Under the pieces are notes generated by a model, which was not told where the DNA came from, did no database searches, and saw nothing but the letters and a program-made list of their open reading frames with translations. Position numbers and translations under genes: made by a program. Positions 1-5,925 of a stretch of 6,726 nucleotides of DNA are shown here, one piece after another (positions within the stretch are counted from its first letter, which is position 1; every line of letters starts with the position of its first letter). This stretch comes from Acidobacteriota bacterium (GTDB lineage: Bacteria; Acidobacteriota; Vicinamibacteria; Vicinamibacterales; UBA2999). The DNA is taken from positions 1 through 6,726 of the forward strand of contig JACCSI010000670.1 of the NCBI GenBank assembly GCA_013813075.1. Reading direction: 5' to 3'.

Positions 1-330
1 ACCCACTGGTCGTACATCGGGGCGTTTGCCGAGCGGCGGATGATCGCCGGGCTCCCTTTGGCGATGACGCCGCTTCGGCCCTACGAAGATGCTTCGGCGG
101 TCCTTTACTCTGGGGTATTTACCGCAGCATCAGCGGACGATGCGCATGTCGTGGCGGGCGTCCTGGGTATTGACTATCTGTTCATCGGCAGGGTGGAGCG
201 CCGTGCGTACCCGCAGGCCGTGGGCGCGATGAGCCGCACCCCGGATCTCTTTCCCATGGTCTTCAAGAACGAAGCGGTCACGATCTTCCGCGTCGCACCC
301 GTGGATGCAAGTGTGCCTGCGAACCGGTGA
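1..330 (+). CDS. C-terminal fragment of a probable membrane (GT-C-like) protein, 5' end outside window
   Basis: The reading frame is open from the first base to a TGA at 328-330, giving 109 visible codons. The first in-frame ATG (base 40) is probably internal, because the sequence before it (THWSYIGAFAERR) reads as normal protein. The visible part is a compact soluble domain with no membrane helix. It has a GIDYLFIGRVER strand-loop element near the middle and ends in a strand of the form AVTIFRVAP. From memory, this kind of ending (a statement that a residue or person-like 'VDYLFVG' strand is followed by a final 'V.IYRV' strand) is common at the C-terminus of large bacterial polytopic membrane proteins with a GT-C-like core, where it would lie outside the membrane. 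That assignment is inference, since no core is in view. The gene converges with the - strand membrane protein gene, with 33 nt between the two stop codons. Confidence 0.6.
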   Translation, partial: THWSYIGAFAERRMIAGLPLAMTPLRPYEDASAVLYSGVFTAASADDAHVVAGVLGIDYLFIGRVERRAYPQAVGAMSRTPDLFPMVFKNEAVTIFRVAPVDASVPANR

Positions 331-363
331 CAGGGGTTGCTGCGCGCTCGTGGACCGTCGGGA

Positions 364-2061
364 TCAGGGCTCCGATTCGGGAAAGTCGACGATCTCGTAG
401 AGCCAGACGCGCTCCTGGCGTACGAGGGGCTTGAGGTACGCGGAGTAGGCGTCCAGCCGCTCGATTAGGTGATCTCTCGCCTCGTTGTCATAGTCGTCGA
501 GATGGACGACGGCATAGCGCGCTTCGGAGATGGCCAGCGCCGCGAACGCTTCCGTCGACGGAAAAGAACCCAATTGCAAGACCTGCTCGCGAAACGACTC
601 GGGGATGTGATCGCTGTAGCCGTTGATCAAGCGCTGCCAGTGCAGTGTTGAATTCAGCATGTACGACGCGTGTCGGGGGAATGCCGGCCGGGCGTTCCAG
701 TAAGGAAACTCCGCCACCGGTCCGCGCGGCAGGGTCGCCAGCACACGATACGCGAACGCTGCCGGCGGTGCTTCGCGAAACTGGGTCAGCGGCATCGTCG
801 CCACGTCGGCAATGGCGATCGCCGCAATCAGGCCCGTGACGACCAGCGGCCGTCGCACGCTCTGCAGCAGCGCGGCGAGCGGCGACGCCGTCAGGACGAC
901 CAAGGCGAAGGTCACCATCAAGCCCATGCGCGCCGGTGCGCGAATCAATGACAGCACCCCGAGGCTGTTGTAAAGCCATCCGTAGAGCCCGGCGACGGGG
1001 CCGAAGGACAACCAGAAGCCCAGAACCCCAATCAGCAGATAGAGGAGGTAGACCTCCCGATGAGTGGCGGTGGTGCGAGGTGCCCCGTGAGCCTGCGCGC
1101 GGGCGCTCTGCCACGAGCGCAGCGCCCACCAGCTTGCCGCCAGCCCTCCGACCGTCGTGACGATGCCGGGGAATAGGGTTTCATTGAAGGTGCCGAGCTC
1201 GGGCAGCCACCAGCGATGGGCCCACGCATTTGACGCCGCCCATGCCCCCCAGTTTGCGGAATACCGCCCGGCCTCGTCCAGCGTGCGTGCGAAGCCGGTC
1301 TCCCGTTGCAGGATAAGAAACGGTTGAAAAAACGGCAGCGTCAGTCCTCCGGCGACAAAGACCGCCAGCCCCAGACCGATCCAGTAATCGGCTGAACGCC
1401 ACCGTGACCGTGACCCGGCGAACACCAGTGTTCCCACGGTGACCATGAGGGCCGCAAATATTCCGTAGTATCCGCACGCCAGTGCGGTGGTCCACAGCGC
1501 GACCCCCAGAGCCACGGCGCGCCCGACGGTCGGGTGATCGACGAGACGGTGAAACGCCAGCATCGTCAGCGGCAGCCCGGCGGTGAAGAGCAACTGGACG
1601 TGGGCGGTGCGCGCATACACATAGGGACAGAAGGCGAAAAGAATCGCCGCAATCACCGCGGCGCCGCGATCGCCGGTCAGGTATTTCGTCAGCGCGTAAG
1701 TCGCCGCAAACGCGAACACAAATGTCGCGAGGAGCACCACGTTGTAGGTGGTGTAGGGATTATGCGTCAGGGCCCAGACAGGGGCACCGATCGCGCCGGC
1801 GACAAGATTGGGTTCCGAAAACGCCAGCGTCCCTTGCAGCGGGTGGAAGATGTTGGCGTCGAACACCGTCCACGGGGCGGTGGTCAATGCCTGGGCCACC
1901 CAGGCCACGATCCAGAGGCTCCAGCGGCCATCGTCGGTGTTCAATCGTCCGAGTCGGTCCAAGCCGGTGACCAAGGGATAAGTCAGGGCCGCGGCCAAGG
2001 TCGTAGCGCCAAGCACCACCGCTAGGCGCTCACGTATCTGGTCCCGGCCTGTTACTAGCAT
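364..2061 (-). CDS. Polytopic membrane protein, probable GT-C type glycosyltransferase
   Basis: The gene encodes 565 residues, from an ATG at 2061 to a TGA at 364-366. Residues 1-420 are dominated by hydrophobic segments, roughly at 14-34, 48-62, 85-100, 105-125, 133-150, 155-170, 183-215, 226-250, 297-313, 337-365, 381-398 and 406-422. The remaining ~140 residues form a soluble C-terminal domain with an NSTLHWQRLINGYSD element (470-484) and strand-like stretches at the end. The first loop between hydrophobic segments carries an acidic pair, D43-D44 (NTDDGRWSLW). GT-C glycosyltransferases use acidic residues in their first extracytoplasmic loop and take polyprenyl-phosphate sugars, so this fits, but the motif is weak evidence by itself. 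The likely role is transfer of a sugar on the outer face of the cytoplasmic membrane; acceptor and donor are unknown. A YfhO-like or uncharacterised membrane protein is the main alternative. The gene is last in the - strand series, 60 nt after the epimerase gene. That gap is AT-rich for this window, but I find no convincing promoter in it and only a weak ribosome binding site before the ATG. Confidence 0.8.
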   Translation of the reverse strand: MLVTGRDQIRERLAVVLGATTLAAALTYPLVTGLDRLGRLNTDDGRWSLWIVAWVAQALTTAPWTVFDANIFHPLQGTLAFSEPNLVAGAIGAPVWALTHNPYTTYNVVLLATFVFAFAATYALTKYLTGDRGAAVIAAILFAFCPYVYARTAHVQLLFTAGLPLTMLAFHRLVDHPTVGRAVALGVALWTTALACGYYGIFAALMVTVGTLVFAGSRSRWRSADYWIGLGLAVFVAGGLTLPFFQPFLILQRETGFARTLDEAGRYSANWGAWAASNAWAHRWWLPELGTFNETLFPGIVTTVGGLAASWWALRSWQSARAQAHGAPRTTATHREVYLLYLLIGVLGFWLSFGPVAGLYGWLYNSLGVLSLIRAPARMGLMVTFALVVLTASPLAALLQSVRRPLVVTGLIAAIAIADVATMPLTQFREAPPAAFAYRVLATLPRGPVAEFPYWNARPAFPRHASYMLNSTLHWQRLINGYSDHIPESFREQVLQLGSFPSTEAFAALAISEARYAVVHLDDYDNEARDHLIERLDAYSAYLKPLVRQERVWLYEIVDFPESEP

Positions 2062-2121
2062 GGCTACGTCAGCATACGCGCAGCGAATTGTTAATGGAAA
2101 TCCAATGGGTGAAAGAGAGCG

Positions 2122-3045
2122 CTATCGAGCCGCAATCTCCGCGATGACTGTATCCAAATCGCCCTCGAGTGATCGCGCCGGGACGTAGTCGAGCGCGGCG
2201 CGTGCCGCCGCGATGTCGGCCACCGAAAAGCGCAATTCGCCGGCGTGTGCGGCGGCATGGGACACACGCTGATGCGGGGCCAGCCGCGAGATCAACAACT
2301 GGGCCAGTTGATTCAGTGACGTTCCACGACCCGTCCCCAGGTTATAGGTACCCTGCGCGCGTCCAAGCGTTGCCACGGTGCCGGCCACGATGTCATCGAC
2401 ATGGACAAAGTCGCGCTGCTGCTCGCCATCGCCAAAAATTGTGATCGGCTGACCGCGCAGCAGCCGCGTGACGAAGATCGTGATCACCCCGACATAGGGC
2501 GTGTAAGTCTGCCCGGGCCCGAATGTGTTGAAGTAGCGAACCGCGGTAAACGGGATACCCCGCGCCGCGAGAATCTCGCGTGATACCCCTTCAGCCGCGA
2601 GCTTACCGACGCCGTACGGCGATACCGGTTGCGTTGGATGCGCTTCCGGAATCGGAGTTGGAGACGGAGCGTCTGCGTACACCGCCATCGAGGACGCGAG
2701 CGTAAACCACCGGACATGTAGGGAATCGACAGCTCGGAGCAGTCGTGCCGTCCCCATCACGTTGGTGTCGAGATCCTCGTAGAACCGATCGTAACTGCCA
2801 CGGATCGTGACCTGGGCGGCCAGATGAAAGACGCAATCGACACCGGTGAGCGCGTCGCCGACCGCGGCCTCGTCACGGATGTCGCCGTGCACGAAGCACG
2901 CGTCCCCGGGCACGGCGTGGCGCTGACCGACTGTCAGATTGTCGATGACGGTCACCCTGAGTCCGTCGTCGAGTAGTCGTCGCGTCAGACGCGAACCGAT
3001 GAAACCAGCGCCGCCGGTCACCAGCGCGTGCGAAAACCCCGTCAT
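2122..3045 (-). CDS. NAD-dependent NDP-sugar epimerase (GalE-like, extended SDR family)
   Basis: The product is 307 residues, a normal length for the family. Residues 10-17 (TGGAGFIG) are the Rossmann dinucleotide-binding loop, and D35 ends strand 2, where NAD-preferring members bind the adenosine ribose. HLAAQ at 74-78 is the conserved strand-4 motif. The catalytic set is S119 with Y144-x3-K148. S119 lies in ASSMAVY, the epimerase-like form, rather than the TDEVYG form of RmlB-type 4,6-dehydratases, so a C4 epimerase of an NDP-hexose or NDP-hexuronate is the best call. YFNTFGPGQ (171-179) and RDFVHVDD (211-218) are the usual substrate-binding and late-domain motifs. The exact sugar cannot be read. 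The start chosen is the ATG at 3043-3045, which overlaps the upstream TGA as ATGA. An in-frame ATG nine codons earlier (3072) would add MSGTGADGG and overlap the upstream gene by 31 nt, which is less likely. The enzyme is cytoplasmic and probably acts on the product of the nucleotidyltransferase encoded just upstream. Confidence 0.9.
   Translation of the reverse strand: MTGFSHALVTGGAGFIGSRLTRRLLDDGLRVTVIDNLTVGQRHAVPGDACFVHGDIRDEAAVGDALTGVDCVFHLAAQVTIRGSYDRFYEDLDTNVMGTARLLRAVDSLHVRWFTLASSMAVYADAPSPTPIPEAHPTQPVSPYGVGKLAAEGVSREILAARGIPFTAVRYFNTFGPGQTYTPYVGVITIFVTRLLRGQPITIFGDGEQQRDFVHVDDIVAGTVATLGRAQGTYNLGTGRGTSLNQLAQLLISRLAPHQRVSHAAAHAGELRFSVADIAAARAALDYVPARSLEGDLDTVIAEIAAR
3042..3045 (-). other. 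ATGA stop/start overlap coupling nucleotidyltransferase and epimerase genes
   Basis: On the - strand, bases 3045-3042 read ATGA. The ATG is the proposed epimerase start and the TGA is the nucleotidyltransferase stop. Four-base overlaps of this kind are typical of translational coupling, in which a terminating ribosome restarts on the next gene. The upstream sequence has only a weak G-rich stretch (GACGGGGGC) rather than a good Shine-Dalgarno site, which fits a coupled start. Confidence 0.65.
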
Positions 3046-4013
3046 GCCCCCGTCGGCGCCAGTCCCGGACAATACACGGAGTGTTCGCCATCCATCACCA
3101 CCGCATCGAGATCGTGTTTGGCGTCCACCACCACGTTCGGCATGATCACGGAGTTAGAAATGCGAATCGGATGGTGAATCTGCACCCCGTCGCCGATCAC
3201 GCTCCGCTCGATACGCGTGCCGCTCGGCATACTGACGCGATGACCAACTAACTCAGTGAGCCCACGGCGGTCGAGCTCGATCAGGTTGATGGTCAACAGG
3301 TCGGCAGGCTTTGTCAGGTTAAGGTCGCGTTCAACAATCGCATGGTGATGAACGACCCAGCCGTCGTTGATCAAAATCTGAATGCTGTCCGTGATCTCGT
3401 ACTCATCGCGCATCGCGGTGCGTGGGGTGCGGCGAATGGCGTCGAAGATATGCTGGTCGAACACGTACAAGCCGCACCCTTTCAACTGGCTGTCGACATA
3501 GCGCGGTTTTTCGATCACCCGGCGCACGCGTCCACTGTCATCCGCTTGAATGACGAAGTTGCGCCGCACCATCTCCGGATCGGGTTCGTACATGCTGACC
3601 AGATTGGCATTGATCCGGCGGCTGAGCACTTCGTCGATCAAGGGCCGAAGCGGGGCGTTGAGATGAAAGTAGATGTCGCCGAGCATCAGCAGAAACGGCA
3701 GCTGAATGCGCGATTCGAGCGCGCCCACGGCATGGGCCAGTCCGAGCGTGCTTTCCTGTTCGACAAACCGGATGCGCACGCCGTACTGGGACCCGTCGCC
3801 AAAGGTGCTGGCCACCTGATAGCCGAGATGGCCGACGACGATGTGGATGTCCGCAATGCCGGAGTCGCGCATCACCTCGATCTGGTGGGTGAGGAGCGGA
3901 CGATTGAGGATCGGCAGGATCGGCTTGGGGCTGCGCTCGGAAAAGGGATACATCCGCGCACCTTTACCCGCAGCGAGGATGACCCCCGCGACCCGGCCAC
4001 TCAGATCAGACAC
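3042..4013 (-). CDS. Sugar-1-phosphate nucleotidyltransferase (NDP-sugar pyrophosphorylase)
   Basis: The product is 323 residues and cytoplasmic. It makes an NDP-sugar from a sugar 1-phosphate and an NTP. The N-terminal domain opens with LAAGKGARMYPFSERSPKP (13-31), the nucleotide-binding loop with the conserved Arg and Lys (K30) of the RmlA/GlmU superfamily. QESTLGLAHAV (86-96) is the usual base/sugar-pocket motif, G112-D113 is the metal-binding position, and IEKP (167-170) is the sugar-binding Glu-Lys-Pro. Residues 264-300 look like a few hexapeptide turns of a left-handed beta-helix (GTRIERSVIGDGVQIHHPI). The tail is much shorter than the acetyltransferase domain of GlmU, so a second activity is unlikely. 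Glucose-1-phosphate thymidylyl-/uridylyltransferase or mannose-1-phosphate guanylyltransferase are all possible. The start codon is GTG at 4013, preceded by a purine-rich GAGGGAGG. It overlaps the glycosyltransferase stop by 8 nt, and its own TGA overlaps the epimerase ATG. Confidence 0.9.
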   Translation of the reverse strand: MSDLSGRVAGVILAAGKGARMYPFSERSPKPILPILNRPLLTHQIEVMRDSGIADIHIVVGHLGYQVASTFGDGSQYGVRIRFVEQESTLGLAHAVGALESRIQLPFLLMLGDIYFHLNAPLRPLIDEVLSRRINANLVSMYEPDPEMVRRNFVIQADDSGRVRRVIEKPRYVDSQLKGCGLYVFDQHIFDAIRRTPRTAMRDEYEITDSIQILINDGWVVHHHAIVERDLNLTKPADLLTINLIELDRRGLTELVGHRVSMPSGTRIERSVIGDGVQIHHPIRISNSVIMPNVVVDAKHDLDAVVMDGEHSVYCPGLAPTGA

Positions 4014-4788
4014 CAGCCTCCCTCGAGAATTTGCAGCGCAGCAGCTCTCTAATCACGCGGACCGCGTCAAAGGGATGAATCTTCTTGCCTTCGGCGACGG
4101 TCCGGCCACGAAAACTGACCGGGACCTCGGCAAACCGGGCACCGCGCTGGGCCAAGCGCGCGGTGAATTCCGCCTCGAAGTCAAAGCCGTTGGCGTCAAT
4201 GCGCAGGTCGCGAATGAGCGAGGCGCGATAGATTTTGTAGCACGTCATCAGGTCGGAAATTTGAGCGCCGTACAGTAGCCGCGTCGCCGCGGTCAGCGTC
4301 AGATTTCCCATCCGGTTGACCCACCGCATCCGTTCGATCGACCCTTTGAAGCGGCTGCCGTAAACGACATCAGCGGATCCGGCCAGGAGCGGCGCCAATA
4401 GCGCATTGAAATCGCGTGGATCGTATTCGAGGTCGGCGTCCTGATGCACCAGAACATCGCCGGTCGCCACCGTCCACAGATGCTTGATCACGCCACCGCG
4501 CCCGACGTTCTCATCCATGAAGATGACCTTGACGCCCGGCAGATTCAGGTTGGAGAGAATGTCGCGCGTGCCGTCGGTGGAGCCGTCGTCGCAAACCAGC
4601 ACTTCAACGGCTAACCCGGTGTCGACCGACACGACGGCTTTCAGCAGCGGCTCGATCGTCGCCAACTCGTTGTACACGGGAACGAGCACGCTCAGCGATT
4701 TAATCACCGGCTCGGCGGCGGAATCCGCGCGGCGCGGACTTGGCGGGGTGGGGTGCCTAGGCGTGGACGGCTGGGCGGATGGGCTCAT
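4006..4788 (-). CDS. Family 2 glycosyltransferase, dolichol-phosphate-mannose-synthase-like
   Basis: The product is 260 residues from the chosen start. After a Pro/Ser-rich, probably disordered leader (residues 1-28), the GT-A fold begins with LSVLVPVYNE (32-41). VLVCDDGSTDGT (63-74) binds the nucleotide, QDADLEYDP (116-124) contains the DxD-type metal site (D117, D119), and YGSRF (143-147) follows. DLMTCYK (179-185) and the C-terminal GKKIHPFDAVRVI (234-246) are the signature of the polyprenyl-phosphate sugar transferase (DPM1/DPMS-like) branch. There are no C-terminal membrane helices, so this is the short, soluble or peripheral form. The likely reaction is transfer of a hexose from an NDP-sugar to polyprenyl phosphate at the cytoplasmic face; direct transfer to another acceptor is possible. 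The start is uncertain. The ATG at 4788 overlaps the radical SAM gene by 32 nt. An ATG at 4839 would add 17 residues and lengthen the overlap, and a GTG at 4707 would remove the leader. None has a strong ribosome binding site. Confidence 0.88.
   Translation of the reverse strand: MSPSAQPSTPRHPTPPSPRRADSAAEPVIKSLSVLVPVYNELATIEPLLKAVVSVDTGLAVEVLVCDDGSTDGTRDILSNLNLPGVKVIFMDENVGRGGVIKHLWTVATGDVLVHQDADLEYDPRDFNALLAPLLAGSADVVYGSRFKGSIERMRWVNRMGNLTLTAATRLLYGAQISDLMTCYKIYRASLIRDLRIDANGFDFEAEFTARLAQRGARFAEVPVSFRGRTVAEGKKIHPFDAVRVIRELLRCKFSREAGV
4017..4024 (-). promoter_or_regulatory. Shine-Dalgarno site for the nucleotidyltransferase gene
   Basis: On the - strand, bases 4024-4017 read GAGGGAGG, the strongest anti-16S match seen before any start in this window. 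It supports the GTG at 4013 as the real start. The distal GAGG lies 7 nt from the GTG and the proximal GGAGG only 3 nt away, so the distal copy is the better-spaced one. The site lies inside the 3' end of the glycosyltransferase coding region. Confidence 0.55.
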
Positions 4789-5911
4789 CGGACCCAGGGC
4801 GGCGACGCTCGATGGCCGCGCGCACGAGGAACTTCGCATACGGTGTGATCTGCTTGATGGCAGCCACGTTCATCTGGCACGGGCTCAGGCACGTCGGGCA
4901 TTTTTCGTCGCGAATCGTCCGACGGTGCGCCTGCGCGTCTTTCCGGAAGTAGATGTGTTCGGGGTCTTCGTTCGTGACGTTACCCATGACGTCGCTGTTC
5001 TCGCAGAAGAACATATCGCCGTTCGGGTTCAGCATGACGCCCTGGGTCTGGAACGGGCAGGGCGCGAGGCGGTGATACCCGTTCGCGATCATATCCGCAT
5101 AGTGCATGTAAATGTAGTTCTGTCCGTCGAGCAGTGGATCCTGCCGCACGCGGTCCATGAAGAACTTGCGCATGCGCTGTTCTTCGAGACCGATCGGCCG
5201 CATCGCGCCTTCTTTGTCGCTGTTGCCGAGCATGGCGTCGGTGAAGCGGACCATGTTGAACACGATGTCCAGCTTCTCCTTTTTCGCCCACGCCAGAATG
5301 TTGTCGGCGTCGTCCAGGTTGAGCGAAAAGAGCGTGGAAGAGATGCCGAAGTTGAACCTGTACTTCGTCTGCAGCTCTTGCATGGCGGTAATCGTCTTAC
5401 CGGCTTTCTCGAACGCACGCTTGACGTTGCGCACTTGCCCGTGCATGTCGTTGACGCCATCGACAGAGACACGGGTCGAGAAGATGACGTTGCGGTCGTG
5501 GCACATCTCAACCACCTTGGTCAGCATCGGTATGGCACGATGCGGCGTCAGACCAGTGGTGTTGATGGTGAGCTTGCGCAGCTTCGGAAACTTGTCGAGC
5601 ATCAACCGGCAGATCTCGACCATGTCGTTACGCGTGGTCGGTTCACCGCCGGAGAGCGACGCGATCTCGATGTCTTTCCACAGATTGGAACTGAACGCGT
5701 GTTCAATCTGCGCGAGTGACATGTCACTCTTCCGGTCTCCCCGCGTCCAGTTGCTGCACATCTCGCAGCGGGCATCACAGACAAAGGTGCAATGGAAGAT
5801 GAAAACCGTCGGATGCAGCGGGGTGTACTTGGCGACGGCCGCGCGCATCAGGTCGCGAGGCGCACTCAGCGCTGCCTTGGCGAGATACTTCGCCGCGTAA
5901 ACTTGTGCCAT
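4757..5911 (-). CDS. Radical SAM enzyme with SPASM/twitch-like C-terminal domain
   Basis: The product is 384 residues. The radical SAM cluster motif is C45-x3-C49-x2-C52 (CDARCEMC), placed after the first strand (TVFIFHCTFV). SGGEP (88-91 for GGEP) is the SAM-binding motif, and STRVSVDG (145-152) is a typical barrel strand. The second half has an auxiliary-cluster cysteine pattern: C285, then 12 residues, then G298-x4-C303, then C338-x2-C341-x3-C345. This is close to, but shorter than, the classic SPASM arrangement, so one extra iron-sulfur cluster seems more likely than two. SPASM enzymes mature peptides or modify small molecules such as sugars. Nothing here identifies the substrate, and I see no short precursor peptide beside it. 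The protein is cytoplasmic with an Ala/Lys-rich N-terminal helix that could touch the membrane. The gene starts at an ATG 14 nt after the flippase-like gene, with only a weak ribosome binding site, and its 3' end overlaps the glycosyltransferase gene, so it is part of the operon. Confidence 0.88.
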   Translation of the reverse strand: MAQVYAAKYLAKAALSAPRDLMRAAVAKYTPLHPTVFIFHCTFVCDARCEMCSNWTRGDRKSDMSLAQIEHAFSSNLWKDIEIASLSGGEPTTRNDMVEICRLMLDKFPKLRKLTINTTGLTPHRAIPMLTKVVEMCHDRNVIFSTRVSVDGVNDMHGQVRNVKRAFEKAGKTITAMQELQTKYRFNFGISSTLFSLNLDDADNILAWAKKEKLDIVFNMVRFTDAMLGNSDKEGAMRPIGLEEQRMRKFFMDRVRQDPLLDGQNYIYMHYADMIANGYHRLAPCPFQTQGVMLNPNGDMFFCENSDVMGNVTNEDPEHIYFRKDAQAHRRTIRDEKCPTCLSPCQMNVAAIKQITPYAKFLVRAAIERRRPGSDEPIRPAVHA

Positions 5912-5925
5912 GTAACTCTAAGATT

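Noticed and set aside
331..363. Possible shared bidirectional terminator between the convergent genes.
   Set aside because: No stable inverted repeat or flanking T-run is visible in the 33 nt.
1534..2025. A 163-codon + strand open frame opposite the GT-C-like gene.
   Set aside because: It is highly charged (Arg, Gln, Glu, Gly), which is what a hydrophobic membrane protein gene gives when read in reverse; no motif supports it.
2062..2121. Possible promoter or terminator in the AT-rich 60-nt gap between the epimerase and GT-C-like genes.
   Set aside because: On the - strand, TTAACA and TATGCT resemble -35 and -10 boxes but are only 12 nt apart. There is no GC-rich hairpin with a T-run. I cannot support either element.
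3342..4052. A 236-codon open frame on the + strand, antisense to the nucleotidyltransferase gene.
   Set aside because: The - strand gene has all the expected pyrophosphorylase motifs; the + frame shows no domain and is a shadow of it.
4484..5719. A 411-codon open frame on the + strand, antisense to the radical SAM and GT2 genes.
   Set aside because: It runs opposite two genes with clear catalytic motifs. Its translation is rich in His, Arg, Val and Glu with no recognisable domain, as expected for the reverse frame of GC-rich coding DNA.
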